Below are positions 37,559 to 51,500 of a stretch of 64,000 nt of DNA, one piece after another. This DNA comes from Hybos culiciformis (taxonomy: Eukaryota; Arthropoda; Insecta; Diptera; Hybotidae), in the NCBI GenBank assembly GCA_964007475.1, contig OZ023274.1, forward strand, positions 80,797,303 through 80,861,302, given 5' to 3'. Each line of letters opens with the position of its first letter. Position 1 is the stretch's first letter. The notes below the pieces were generated by a model, which saw nothing but the letters and a program-made list of their open reading frames with translations, made no database searches and had not been told where the DNA came from. Position numbers and translations under genes: made by a program.

Positions 37559-40500
37559 AGTGAAATGTTTCTGAGTTCTGATTTTCGTTGACAATATCAT
37601 TTCAAATCTTAATTTTTCGTTTAGCTAAATTCAACAAAAATTAAGGAAAATAAATGCTTTTATTTCTTTTTATACTTTTATATAAGTTTTATTTTTATAA
37701 ATTTCAGCTTATTTAAAAAGAAAGTATTTTTTTTATGGAAACATATATATACCATATAAGACAAAAAAAAATTTAAAAAAAACAAAATATTTTACTAAAC
37801 TGAAATTGGTACAAAATTTATTTACTACATTTGAGAATTTTTTTTTATATCAATTTCAAATAGTTAGCGCAGCGATGAAATCTGAACTAAAAAATCTCAA
37901 TTCTTTTTTCCTTTCAAACAGAATATTATCATTCCATTTTTCAAAATGAATAGGAAAAATATATAGGATGCAATATTTTATAGTCTACTTTATTTGCTGT
38001 CACACTTAGAAAATATGTATCTTGCATTTTTTTTATTTAGAACGTGATTATACGTCTCGAATTTTTAATTTTTAGATTATATACACAAAAAAATATAAAT
38101 AAAATGTTCATTAAAGCATATTTGATGGGTAATTGAACTAAACATTGTCCAATGTCAAATTATGTTTTTTTATTTTATTTTTGTTGATGAATTCAGAAAT
38201 GTGTCTATTCTAAAAATACTTTGCAAATTTTGAGAATTTTATGAAAAGTTCTATCTAAATGTTTTTTTTTGTCTAATCAACTATACATTCAGTTGCGCAT
38301 CTTAAATTTTAAGCTTGGTAAAATTCCTGAAATCGAACATGAATTATACAACAGCTCGATGATGAAAAATGCATAAAATACGAGGCTCTGGAAATGTTTA
38401 AAAAATCCATTACTCACAAACCATCATGTTCTGGGTGGACCGGAATCCATTTCTTGATTGATGAAACTGTCGAATATTTGTTGCATAGTAAAATTTGTAT
38501 GGATTTTTTAATAAACATTTAATAATTTTTAATTGTTAAAATGTGTACTACTTATTTCCATGGACCTAACAAACTATAAAATTGATACTTGTGAATTTGA
38601 AATTAAAACATTAATCAAAGCCTAATTAAATGATTCAATTTTATGAAACTTTTCACAAAAAACATTCCAAAATTATCATATTACCAGAAAAGTACCATAT
38701 TTAACTCAATATCAGTCAAAAGACTTAAATACTTTGTTGTACTATTAATATTATTATTTAATATGTTTAACAAAAAAAATTTATTGTACCATGGTGGTTA
38801 ATATTTTTATTTCCCTCTTTAGTACACATCTATAATCCATAAAAAAAAAGTTAAAATTACATAAATCTCCATAAGATTATTGTATGATTTGTTATACTAT
38901 GTAAACCAATAGAAAAATATAAATAGCAGTTAACATAACTTCACACTCTAAGATTACAATAACAGTCATGCCAGATATTTTAATCTGAATAGCATTTAAG
39001 TAAATAATTTTTTTTTTTTGTTTTATAACTTAATTCAAAATAGCTTTAGTTACCGGATCGACAATAATGTTTAGGAATAAACGACATAATGTCTACTAAA
39101 CGAATTTCTTTTGTCGTTTTCAAAACGACGTACGGGACTGTATACTTTCTAATGGTTTTTTTCGGTAAACTTTATATATAGTTTGTGTAAACTTTGTTTC
39201 ATTTTTTGTCGTAGAAGCTTCAAGAAAACGACATAAGGTCTACCAAAAAATGACTTAAAGTCTTTTTTTTGGTAGACGTTATGTGGTCTGTAGAGATTAT
39301 GTCGATTGTTTCGTGGTGCACTTTAATTACATTATAAAATAGAATGCAATGAAGAGCAATATCATTAGGCAATCAAAAGAACTTTCATTGAAATTATAAA
39401 CACAATACCAACAGTAATCCTTCTTAAATGGTAACTGACTGTGTGGTAAGATTCAATTTTCTTAAAACCAAATGTGTTTTTAAAAAAACTCGTATCATAA
39501 TATTATTTGTTTTCCTAAAGAAATGGTTTCAAGATTTTACCTGGCAATTTTAAAATTCATTTCATTAAAAATCATGTTATTTTTATGTATTTATGTTGTA
39601 ATATTTTTTATTATTTTTTTTTAATTTTACATTTTGTAATTCACTTTCCTTAAGACACAGTTCACAGATTTTGAAAATAATATAATAAATTAAACTTTGA
39701 AATAAAAAATTTTAATTTAAATAGTAATTCAACATAACAAAGAAGTTTTATTTTGCATGTTTTTGCATATTTACACTTAAAAATAATCTAAAATAATTAA
39801 ATTAAATTTTACAGAGTATTTAGCTACGTGCTTAAATTTAGTTCCTATTACCCATATAAAAGTTATTAAATCTTGTCACAAAATTAGTACAGTAGGATGT
39901 TATTTCATGTAGAAAAAAAAGTTCTGCATTTGAAATTTAATTGAAAATTTTACAAGAGAGAATGTTTATTATGTTTGAAGTTTTATGTACAAAACATGTT
40001 CTAATATAATGTCCTTGTAGGGCGCCCCACAAAAACTACTCTTCTATACATTCTTATTATAGAAATTTAGTCTTTACCAGAACTTTTAAAATTCTTATTG
40101 TATGGTGTGTTATGTACTTATTATGTCAAGTTATGTGTTTGGCCTTTTTATTTTTGCATAATACCTGCACTTAAAGTGGATATTATGATCATAACCTCAT
40201 ATTGTGATGAAAAGAAAACTTTATTCAAATCTTCTCTTTTATGTAAAGAAATGTATTTTAACTGCTTGTGATATTTTCATTATTTTAAAAAGTAGGATAT
40301 TTGACTAATATTTGAGTGTGTTCTCTTTTTTGAATACTGAAATGAAGCATATAAGGAAGAAATTTCTCTGACATATAGGATATTAATTTGTTTTCGCATA
40401 ATATGCAATATTATAAAGGATATTCGTACAGTTAATTTTAGTTTAGAAAAATCTAGGAAAATAGTATAAATAATTAGCACTATTTGTTTTAGGGAAAACT

Positions 40501-43221
40501 GTGGTATTAAATTATAGATATTAGAATTTGCTTTTTCTGAGAACATCTACAGTCTCTTATTGTTGAGGTGGCTGAAGTTTCACTTAATTAATTTTTTTGT
40601 AGTTAACATTTCCGCAAATGGCAAATCTATTTTCTTTTAGTTTTAATTGAAAAGATACATGGGTTGAACGGGTTGAACATTTAATAATAGACAACTAGTA
40701 TCGAATTCTTATTTTCTTGTTTTCAATTAGTTTATTTAATTTATATGTAAATTATATACCATTTCTTTTTAATTGAAAATTTTTTTCATTAATTAATTAA
40801 TTTTTGTTTCTCTTTTATTAATTTTCTTATATCCATAGTCATGCAATATTAAATTACATATACATTATACATATATGAAAATATTGTACCGAATGACAAA
40901 TTTAAAAAATTAATTGTTTGTTATTTACAAAGTGTTCATTTTCATTACTCCAATAAACAATTCATGACGGACTGAAAAAATTTACTAAAGAATTAATATC
41001 ATGTATCATGAGAATATATTGTTGTCTTACCTACATATAAAAATTCACTGTTTGTAATTTATTTCTTATTTAAGAGCACAACATTCAAGTACTCACGTCA
41101 AATCGAAATTAATTTCTTAAAAACTATGCTGACCATAATTTCAATCAAATAAATAATTATTTTAATTGTTGATTATTTTTCACAATTATCTAAAACTATT
41201 TTCAGTTACGTCGATAGAATTACAAATTAATAAAATACGTTTTAGAAAAATTTCGAACATTAAATTTTCTTTTATTCTAAGTTTCAGTCAATGAAAAAGA
41301 AAATTAATTTTCTTGAATAAATTAAGATTTCATTAAATGGACCCAATGCAAAAAAAAAAAAGAAATGTAAATGAAAATTTCTTTGTTTATTTTCCCTACT
41401 CATTTCTAATAAAAATTTCCATTACTTACTATATATTTTCTATTTTTTTTTATATTAACCCTAAACTGTGGGAAAAATCAATTTCCTTTTCTTTGAGAGC
41501 AAAAATATACATAATTAAATCTTAAAATGCAAAAAAAAAAAAAGGACAAAAGAAAAAAGAAATTAGCTAAAAATAAAGTGAATAATTGATAAGGAAATAA
41601 ATCTTTTATTTATTCTGTAAAACCAAATTAATAAAAAAAAAAAAAAGGAAAACCTTAACCCAAAAAAAACTCCAGTAAAATTTAAATAATGTTTACCTTT
41701 AAATTCAGATGAAAATAAAAAGAAAAATTTACATTAATTTTGCAAACAAAAATAATACAGAAATGTTAAATCTTTATTTTATTATTGATTTTTATATTAA
41801 AGAAAAAAACAAAAATATTTCTGTCTTTAATCAGTAACTTTCTATCTATAGTTTTTTAGCTTAACATTCGAATCCTTAAGAATTCTGAATAACAATATTT
41901 TTTAACATTTTTTTTAACAATTTGCAGACTAAACTTACATGCATTACATACTGAGAAATCGAACTTTCGTCATCTATTTGTGAAGAGTAAAATATTTGGT
42001 ACTGAACAAAAAGGGTACTTGAACTCGATAAGAGACAGTTATGATAAAACTCAATGCAATCAAAAATATTAATTCCTTAAAAAGACTGAAATAATAAAAA
42101 ATTATTTTATTATAAAATTATAGATAGTATAACAAGGAAAAAAAAAACAATTTTTATTTTTTACTACACCAAAACTAATAAATTTAAAAAATATCATTGT
42201 TTTTGTAAGTGAATTCAATAATTTTCAAAATAGGTTAAAAAAATAAAATAAACTTTCAAGAATATTATATAGAATTAGGTATGTATATACTTTTATGTTG
42301 ATAGTATAATATATGCTAAAAAAATGCAATTTACAATAAAAATTGATGAAAATTCACTTTTTTTTTCTTGATTTTCATATTTTTAATATAATTTTTATAA
42401 AAAACATAAGAAAAACGTTTAATATTATATGGAAGAACACATGAAAAGGAGATTTTAGTATGGAGATTAATAGATTATTATTAATTTCTGTTGTTCACAA
42501 AAAAATTAAAGCAATTTCCTTCAAAGCATTTTATCTAATTTCTCGACGTAAGTGAATTTTATATTGAAAAGAATTAGGCATAAAAGTACAGTCAATTTTA
42601 TTGTGACTTTATTTAGAATTCTCTCCAAGCTAGTTTAAAAGATAACTTTATTTATTAACAAATCTTCATGTTGTGCAGACATTTAACTCAGAAAACTAAC
42701 GAAACGCATTGAAGATCCGCATAAAAAGACACAACAGCATAATTTCAAAAACGCATAAAAATCTTCGCATGAATTGATCTCCTTCTAGGGAGAACATCAG
42801 CGAACGAAAAATAACGATTTTTTTTTTTAAATTTATTCAGTTATATATTAACTTGTCATTAATTATAAACCTTAATTTATTTAAAGCGTTTTTTTATTCG
42901 CAAAGCTTATAAAGTTAAAAAACAAGAATACAACCAAATGAATAAAAAAAAAATTCATATTTTTCTAAAATTACATTTAAAAATAAAATATGGATAATTT
43001 GTATAAAATTTTTATTGCAGAAATAAAAATTTTTATATTTTTATGATAAATAAAATGATAAAATTTTACACACATTTTATGATGAAATATCATTTTAAAT
43101 TTAAGCTGTTTAGTTTGTCTCACATATTAGAACCGTAATAAAATATTTATTTCTCCAAAGCATTTTATTAAGTGTAGGTTTTTTAAAATATACTAATATG
43201 CGAAGAAAGGCAATAACTATG
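37559..43221. other. AT-rich intergenic DNA with one possible orphan exon
   Basis: Most of the stretch is low complexity. At about 38350-38520 a frame following an ACAACAG acceptor-like site reads through 56 codons of good complexity (including SCSGWTGIHF) to a TAA on the + strand. No donor, partner exon or known domain was found, so I leave it unannotated. Repeated CGACATAA motifs lie at 39058-39304. Confidence 0.4.
39058..39304. repeat. Cluster of CGACATAANGTCTAC motifs in both orientations
   Basis: Forward copies lie at 39082-39096 and 39229-39243, and reverse copies at 39272-39286 and 39290-39304, with a weaker copy at about 39059. The segment 39232-39281 folds into a hairpin (AAGGTCTACCAAAAAA against TTTTTTGGTAGACGTT). 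It may be a small foldback element. Exact ends and target duplication are not visible. Confidence 0.6.
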
Positions 43222-43808
43222 CACTGACAGAAATTTTTTTTTGAATTCATTTTCGACCAATATATTTTTTTTGCAGAAACAATAATTCTGTTTCAACAAC
43301 ATTGTTTTTTTTCAGAGAATGAAAAATATTTTACCAAAAAAGAGTTTCCCTTGCCTTAAAATTATGTTTATTCCTGCAACAGAATTTATGTTTTGGTAAA
43401 TAATTTCCTTAATTTTTTTGTTTTTTTTGTAGATTCTTTGACTGAAATAGAATTAAAATGATGACTTTAATTTACTGGAACAAAATTTTTTTTACAAAAA
43501 CTATCTATTTTTTGGGTCAAAAGAATTTAATTCCATAACATTGCGGTAAAAGAAATTATTTTCTCTTAATAAAATTTCTTTTTCCTTAAAAGAGTATTAT
43601 TTTAAGATTCTTGGAACAAACTACTGTTAGTTGCAGGAAAAGTATGATCGGTTTCAAATAAAGTAATTGATATGTGCACACACTGTGTGTGTCAACACAT
43701 ACATTGTGTTCACACTGTGTGTGCTAATACAAACATTTTTTGGTAAGTGTGTGGTAGTTTTAATAGATACCGAATTTATATTTTCTATTTAATACATTGT
43801 TGTATATT

Positions 43809-43925
43809 ACTGACATAGCTCAGTGGAAGACTCTACATCACATTGAACACAGAAGGTTAAGCGACGTCTTGTAGTGATAGAACTTAGATGGGTGCCCATA
43901 AATAAATAAATAAAAACAATATTAA
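43809..43925 (+). mobile_element. SINE fragment with tRNA-like A box and 5S rRNA-like segment
   Basis: GACATAGCTCAGTGGAAGA (from 43812) matches the 5' part of a tRNA, including an A box TAGCTCAGTGG. About 25 bases on, AACACAGAAGGTTAAGCGAC then TAGAACTTAGATGGGTGCCC (about 43846-43898) match the 5S rRNA internal promoter region (AGTTAAGCAACGT ... TAGTACTTGGATGGGTGACC). It ends in a (ATAA)n plus A-rich tail, as 5S-derived (SINE3-type) elements do. A tRNA-like head fused to a 5S-like segment is unusual. The piece is short and diverged, so it is a fossil. Confidence 0.6.
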
Positions 43926-43977
43926 AAAAAAAGCGAAAACAAAAAACAAAAAAAAAAAAAACAAAAAAAAAAAAAAA

Positions 43978-44130
43978 ACAGTAAGTTGATTGTGGCAAAA
44001 ATATATATGATTGCGGTAATAGTTAGCATGAGTTTGCCACAACCAATAAATTGATTTTGGTAAAAATATATATTATTACAGTAAACGCTAACGTGAGGTT
44101 GCCACAACCATAAGTTGATTTCGGCAACCG
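43978..44130. repeat. 65-bp tandem duplication inside the CACTG element
   Basis: TAAGTTGATTGTGGCAAAAATATA with GTTAGCATGAGTTTGCCACAACCA is followed by a second unit (TAAATTGATTTTGGTAAAAA ... GAGGTTGCCACAACCA) and the start of a third at about 44112. Units are about 65 bp and roughly 85 percent alike by eye. Confidence 0.75.
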
Positions 44131-44188
44131 TCAAATTTCTATTGTTGCATTTTACTATTACGGTAATAGATCTCTTCTCTCAGTGTGT

Positions 44189-45055
44189 GCATAATATTTT
44201 TGATTTTCTTAAATTGTAAAATCTTAATTTTATTCAAAATTTGAAATTAGATCTGCTTCTTCACAGACACTAACTTAACATCAGGATAATAAATAAGCTA
44301 CGAACTAACTAAAACTGATAGTTTTTCTTCTGACATAACACGTATTGGCCGAGCATCTGCTGTATATTATTACCTTTAATAAGCTTATGTCTATAAATTA
44401 CACCAAGTCGAGGTGAGTCAAAATCTCTAATAGGTATTTTTTTCCAATGTTGAACAAAATAATTAATTTAGATTTAGACTTATTTAATTCTTCCCTAAGG
44501 TAGGTATACTAAGTATGTTTTCAATGAAAAATGATAATTCATTTAAATATTTTATATATAGTACATAATTATCAATGATTTTATGCATTTCATTTTGTAT
44601 ATTATTAAATTAAAAAAAAAAAAATTTTTAATAAACCAAAATAATGAATTAAGATTTCTATTTTATTACTAACTATATACTAATTTTAATTTCATCTATC
44701 TTTACGCAAATAAAATCTTAAACTAATTTTGTTTCCTCAAAATGATTGTATGTACTATTTATTTGAATTTATTATACAACAAGGAAACCAAATATTACAT
44801 AATCCTTAAATTTACCTGATTAAAAAAAAAAAATCTCAAATGATTTTAGCTTCATTTACCAAATATAAATAAGAAAATAATGAATTTAATATTGTTTGTT
44901 GTATATACGAATAAAATAAAAATGCTTAAATTAAAAAAAAAAATTCCATTATATAATTATATTTGCTTTGAGAAGTAATACTATATATCGTTCTATCTTG
45001 TTGACATTTATTTGTAAAACACTTTTATATTGTCGTAAGGTATATTTAAATCATA
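44189..45055. other. AT-rich intergenic DNA, no gene seen
   Basis: Only homopolymer-rich sequence was seen, with no feature I can support. Confidence 0.6.
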
Positions 45056-45569
45056 TTTAATGCGTTGGCGATCGTTATGTTGTATTTAGTGCTATAGAAT
45101 TTAGATCACTAAATGGAGTATTATATGCGTCAATACACATGCAATCATTTAGATGCATCTGCGTAAATAATGAAAAAATTTAGATGCATCAGCGTAAATA
45201 ATGAAATCATTTAGATGTTTCGTATTGAATATTAAGTAATACCTAAACAAACATAATATCTCTCACAATATTTCAATACAGCCAAATACAAAAAAAAAAT
45301 GAGAAAAAATGAGAAGAAAAAATATTCTTTCTTTGCAACTACCTCTCGCATTAAAACAGTATATTGGATATTAAAACAGTATATTGGATATGTAAACAAA
45401 ATTTGTTATACAACTCGTTCTGTATTTACACAAAAATACATTGACACTCTTGTCCATTTATATTGTATTGACTCGTGTCAATGTATTGACTCGTGTCAAT
45501 GTATTTTTGTGTATATAGAACTCTTAATCAATAACAAATTTAGTTTACATATACAATAATCTACTATTA
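45056..45569 (-). mobile_element. Non-autonomous palindrome-ended element, copy 2
   Basis: The element starts with TTTAATGCGTTGGCGATCGT and ends with AATCTACTATTA, as in copy 1. The subterminal ATTTAGATGCATC array (about 45148-45220) and the block CTCTCACAATATTTCAATAC are shared with copies 1, 3 and 4. The palindrome (about 45390-45553) is of the ACAAAAATACATTGACAC subtype, like copy 3, with a local duplication of TATTGACTCGTGTCAATG in the centre replacing the GACCGAAGGTC core. There is also a short duplication of TTAAAACAGTATATTGGATA at 45352-45391. No coding capacity. Confidence 0.8.
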
Positions 45570-46347
45570 CTAACTACATTATATACTTACGAAAGTGATA
45601 TTATTATAAATTTGTAATTGTAATTTTTAGGTTAATTCAATATATTTTCTGGTTAGAAATACAATAAGAAGGTTTTATAAAGCTGTTAAAGTTTGAGCCT
45701 AGTGATTATTATTGAATAAAACAAATAAGAATCTTTTAAATGTTTATTTTGCCACCAATGTTTTGTCAATTTGCAAAAATAATTATTAATGAGTTTTTTT
45801 TTAGTTTAAATAACTTGAATAAAATATAATAAGAAACGTATGAATGAATATAAATAACAAAAAATTCGGGGAAATATTTTCTTAATAGTATGTAAACAAA
45901 AGAAAATTCTCAGTTTTTTTGTTTTTATCGTTAAGCACCCAAAAAAAATATATTGGAAGGATCAAAAATAAAATGAATAACATATATATTATATACAATT
46001 ATTTATATGAATACACAGAAAGAGAAAATAATAAATTAAGCACGTATGATATCATTAAGCAAACAAACAATAAAATAAAATACATTTTTCTCATCGTTTT
46101 TAAGATTTGTCTAATTAAAGAAAATATTTTTTTTTTCTTTACAAATGAAGCTGAAACACAAGAAGACAATGAATTATTAATTTTTTTTTTATTCTCCTAT
46201 ATGTTGATATTATTTGTGAATGAAAATATAAAAATCATTCATGCTGAAGAAAATAATATATCATATATTATATTATACATATAATAAAAATTGTGAAAAT
46301 ATAAATCTCTAATTCTTTTATTACCATTTAGATTTTAGAATGACCGA

Positions 46348-46374
46348 TAAGTGCGACGACGACGACGACGACGT
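46348..46374. repeat. (CGA)n microsatellite
   Basis: Seven or so GAC/CGA units in a row (GTGCGACGACGACGACGACG and on) form a GC-rich tract in very AT-rich surroundings. No reading frame through it is long enough to suggest a poly-amino-acid tract in a protein. Confidence 0.9.
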
Positions 46375-48537
46375 CTGTTTAAGATATTATATTCAATTTT
46401 TTTTCCAGATTTAAAATATCAAAAATCATAGTTAAGTGTCTATGAATCTATGTTATTCTATGATATATTTCATCTTTTGTGAATATCTTTTCAATCTTTT
46501 TCAATATCTTTTCAATGTAAACCTTAAGTATCAGATACTTAATACTATATACAAAGTTATTGAATTTAATTGTATAAATTCTCTTCTTTATAAAATTTAA
46601 TTAAGACATTTAAATTAATGCTAAGCCATAAACAATATTATTGTATGTTGTTAACTTTGTTTTCTTATTACAGTGACAAATAATTTTAATGTCTTCACTC
46701 ATAGAATTATTATGTTAATGTTTATTATATGATATGAGTATATGTATGAGCAGAATTTAATATGCAAAAAAGGTTTAAAAAATAAATACACACATATAAA
46801 TTTATAACGAAGTTAATTAATTGTTGGTCAAATAATATACTTAAAAAAATATATATTTTTCTTTACTTCAAAATTATTCCTGACAAATAAAATTTTATTA
46901 TTCTACGTTTCGCCGATTATGTTATAAAAAAATAAAATTTTATGTTTATTAAACATGAATCCCCAATATTATGTTATACCTTTGTTGATATACTAATTTT
47001 GCTTTGTAATAATAAGCATAAAAAATATTTTTTTTTTAATAAATTTGATCTTTTTTGCTTTTTTTTTTAAAAATGAAGAAAAACTGCAAGATTCTTTTGA
47101 TTCTTTAATGGTGTAAATAACTTTTTTTTTCTTTTCTCTATGCCAAAAAATGGTATAGATAAAAAAAAAAGATTTTGCATTACAAAATATTTAAATCGAT
47201 AAGGCTTTTAATTAAATCATTCTGCTCAAAATTATTTATTTAACTGCTCAACAAAACATTACCAATTTTTTAAAAATATATTATCAATTTTGATTTACAA
47301 CAATTAATTATATTTCTTCATATTTTGTTTACTAATTTGGTTTCTTTTCTATACAGATTTATTTTCGACTGTTATAACACATAGATTCCAAATGTGAAAG
47401 AGGATAATTTTGTCCTGATAAAATAATATTTACATCGGTTTTTTTTTTCATTTTTACTTTCCCCGAATAAATAATAAAAAACAACAGAGAACCACACATT
47501 CAGGTCACATAGACAAGGCATATTTCGCGGTATAAAAATATTTTTGTCCTTTAAATATTGTGAATATATTATAAATATGTTTAGGTTACGTGAATTTATT
47601 TCAGAATTTGTTAACAAAAATGTTTACATTTTTTTTGCTGTTGATAAAATTTTGAATTAGATATAATTCGGTAAAACTTATTAATGTTGCTAAGCCGCAG
47701 GTCAGGATAAAGAAAATAATTAGATTTTTGAATTATTTTTATACTTCGATTATAATGATGTGATTCTATAAGTTTATCGAGCTAGCATTAATAATATTTT
47801 ATGATTTGAACCTGATTGCAACGTCTGTCGATTTGTCCACTTGTTGGACCGATAATAAGTTTTTAGCTTCAAAGCCTCGATTTAACATTTTGCTAAAATT
47901 TTTTTCAGTAGATGAACTAAACATGTATAATTTATAAATCAAACTCTAAATATCAATATTTTTAATTCTAACAAACTATACATATAATTAGATAGTAATA
48001 ATTGTTTTGAAAACTTGACGAAGGATGTTCAACTCAAAAAAATCCTTTAAATATAATTTTGTTAATGTTTATTTTTTTTTTTTTTCAATAAGATAAATAT
48101 AAATGTCATAAAAATCAAAATGTGCATTTAATTTAATTTATCAAAAAAAATTTTGTTTTTTTGACAATTCCAATATAATTTCATTTCAAATAATAACAAA
48201 AACCAATATCTAAATTATTATTGTTAGTCTGGCAGAAATAAAAAAAAAATGTTTAAAAAAAATTAATAAAAACAAATTTAAAGAAAAATAAAAAAATTTA
48301 AGTTAAAAAAATTTAAAACAAATTTGAACTTTGTAATGTCCTTTCGTTATAAACAAAAGTTTTTCACCCGCCGCCGCCAATGCCAAATATTTTAACAGAT
48401 AAAAATTTTTTGTTTATTTTTTCTACCCACATTTATTGTTTTTGTTTTTTATTTATATTTGAAAAGGAAAATTTATCTTTTGCTCTTTTTAGTGGGAAAA
48501 TGGAAAGAAAATTATTTCGGAAGATAAATTACAAAAA

Positions 48538-48546
<9 letters not shown>

Positions 48547-48587
<41 letters not shown>
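48547..48587. repeat. (TA)n microsatellite
   Basis: About 20 uninterrupted TA units follow a run of A. Confidence 0.95.
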
Positions 48588-48589
<2 letters not shown>

Positions 48590-51500
48590 GTATATAATTT
48601 CTTCTAAAGTAAATATTTTCTAAGAAAAATATTTCGGGAGTAAAAAAAAAATTATTATATTTTTATATAAAAATAAAATAAATTTAAAATTTTTGGTAAA
48701 TTGCCAATAGGACTTTGTAACTTTTTAAATTCTTTTTCCTCCTACAAGACATTAAGGTATAAAAGGAAAAATATATTTTTTTTTTTTTTTTCATGTGAAA
48801 ACTTTGCATATGATAAAGGAGTAAGTTTCACGTTCAAAAAAATAAATAAAATAAACAAAATGAAAATATTATATAATATAATAGGTATAAGTATAATGAG
48901 TCCATTATTGGCAATTCAATTATGATTTAATTGATGTTCTTAGAGTTAAATGTTTGAACTTTAGTTTTCAGTGATTGTGATATTTTTGAATACCTATATA
49001 CAAAAAATGGTGCATGATTTTGTTAATAAAGCATTTAACTAAGAATTATTAAAAATTTTGATAAATTGAGTATTATCAAATATGACATGTAGCATTGGGT
49101 ACTAGAAGTTACATTAAACAATGAATGTTTTGGTTTGTCCACCCTTATTTTCTGCACATCAACAAATCATCATCAAGATCACTAAAAATTTACATTAAAA
49201 ATGGGCATTGAACTACATGTGGCCGTATATGGCATGGTATCGTCCACCGTCATCTCATACTTTACTATCTCTTTTAACATTTATACTATATGTTCATAAT
49301 CGTGTATAAATTTTAAAATATCTACGTGAGGTACCTACATATAATAAAAAATGATCTATACAAATGAACGTAGTTTCGAAAAAGTTATCTGAAAACTCAC
49401 AATGGTATAAATTATACCCTTTATCAGTGTTTCTTACTTTTTTATCAATAATTATACTAGTAAAAGTAATCTTGTGTCGAGAAACCCTTCAAAACTTATG
49501 TCGCACATAAAAGTACAAAATATAAGTTGATAAAGTGTAAAAAATAAATAATTAAAAGGGTGGATAATTTTAAATAAGGTTACCAAAGGTTAAGACTTAA
49601 CAATTTTTTAGAAAGTTTTTTATTTTAAACTAAAGTTCTAAACTTACATAAACCCAATCGAATTTAATTCAAGTCACTTTTTAATAAATTTTATAAAATA
49701 TTCGCCTTAAATAACATTTTGTGAATTCCTTATTACTTGTTTTCTTATTTAATAAATTGTTGACAAACTCGAAGCACAAAGTTGATTAGTAGGCATATTT
49801 TTGTGTAAGAAATTTTTCAAAATATCTTCACATTCCTATAATATATCAGAATGTTGGCCTATCTTTTTCTCGTCTTTATTTACATTTAAGTATTGGTATG
49901 AACCAGCATTATTATAACTACCCACTTTTTTACATCTTTTTTTCGGAATAGTTAATTATATAAATTTTTATCAAACTATGTGAGAATAGCAATATTATAT
50001 ATACTAAAGTTATATCGAGAAAAAAAAAATTTCTATTTCATCTTTCTGGCAATCCTATTTTTCAATAAAATGATGTATAGTAAGTATATAACATCATTAT
50101 TTGTTTAATTACATTAAAAAAAATATCCCTATAGCGATGAAAAATTTTAGTCCTTTAAGTAGTGAATAAAAAAAAAGAGAAATAATATAAAACTTATCAA
50201 ATAAAAAATGTTAGCTTAATGCTGTCACCTTTTAAATTAAAGAAATATACAACATAGGTAGAAAAAAAATTAATTCAAGGAGGATTTCTTCAGAAAATTA
50301 TTTTATGATTAAGGGAAAACTTCAAAAAAAAATGTTATCAAGCACTGAACTACTTTAAAATATTTGCTAGTTCTTTCTTTCATTCAAAATTCACATCGAA
50401 TGAACATTATACAAACAAACATTTGGAAAATAATATATTCAATGAAATCTGGCACATAGACATAACATAAAAGCCTTATATAAGAAATTCACTAGTATGT
50501 ATCTACAAAATTCAAAAATAAATTTTATAAGTTTATAGTTTATATCCTATTCTGATACAAGTATATGTAAGTACTAACTTATGTACACCGTACACTTATA
50601 AATGTAGCAAATATGGATTATATTTGTATTTAAAAAGTTTAACATGAAAATCAGTGCACCTTATTTATCATTTTACTTCCATTTCAATCATATTTTTTAT
50701 GAAGAAAATGAATTAACTTATTATGAACTTTTTAAGGACTACCATATATACCATATATATAGAAAACTGTTGAACGTTGGACTGAAAAACTTAATAATGT
50801 TGACTTTTTTATCTTTGCTAAGCATAAGACTAATCAAATCTTCTCACTATAATTTAATAAAATAAGCTTTATCTATGCTGATATTTAAAAATAAGACATG
50901 GAAAAAATCTCATAATCGTTTGCAGCAAATTTCCCTAGCTAGAATTTGCAAAGTGTACAAAATAAATTTGAATTTATAAATTAAACCATTGCAGGGCAGT
51001 AATTTTAAAATTTAAAAAAAATCGAAAAATTAAATACGTTTACTAATTCTAAAGTTTAGAAACTTTCTGTGATTACGTCGAAAATACGTTTAATCAATTT
51101 TATAAAAACGAATTAAAAGTTATGTTATTATTAAAACTTTTTGTTCGATTTATATTAGATCTAATATAAAAAATAGGAAAAAAAAAAATGTACTGTATCA
51201 TAATAAATGTTATAGATAGTGTATAACTATATATTTTTAACTTTTCAAGAAATAGAAATTTTGTAAAATGAATTCAATTTTCTTCGAAGATAATAATTTT
51301 ATAAGAAAATTCTTTCTTGACCTTCGTTATAGTAGTTAATATTGAATTTTCAATAACTTAAATCTATATAATAAGATAAGAAAAAAAAAAATCTTACAGA
51401 AAAGAAGAAATTTTTATATGTATGTATAGAGATTTCTATATTGCGAAAAAAAATATAGAAAAATTTTTCCAACATTTTTTCTTAACATTTTTTGTTAAGT

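Larger units (their letters stand above)
43222..44185. mobile_element. CACTG-ended TIR element, long copy
   Basis: The left end is CACTGACAGAAA and the right end, inverted, is CACTGAGAGAAGAGATCTAT. The element is flanked by TG on both sides (43220-43221 and 44186-44187), a possible 2-bp target duplication. The left 120 bp and the right 30 bp match the short copy at 51727-51905 in reverse orientation, which confirms the ends. CACTR-type ends with 2-3-bp duplications suggest the EnSpm/CACTA group, but no transposase is present to test this. The interior includes TG/CA-rich sequence, a SINE head and a 65-bp duplication. Confidence 0.65.

Noticed and set aside
43846..43898. A 5S rRNA gene
   Set aside because: Only about 50 bases resemble 5S, with several changes, and the 5' part is tRNA-like; a SINE remnant fits better.
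45919..46284. 121-codon open frame on the + strand
   Set aside because: Low complexity (I, N, K, F, Y), no ordinary ATG context, no domain, no splice sites; expected by chance in AT-rich DNA.
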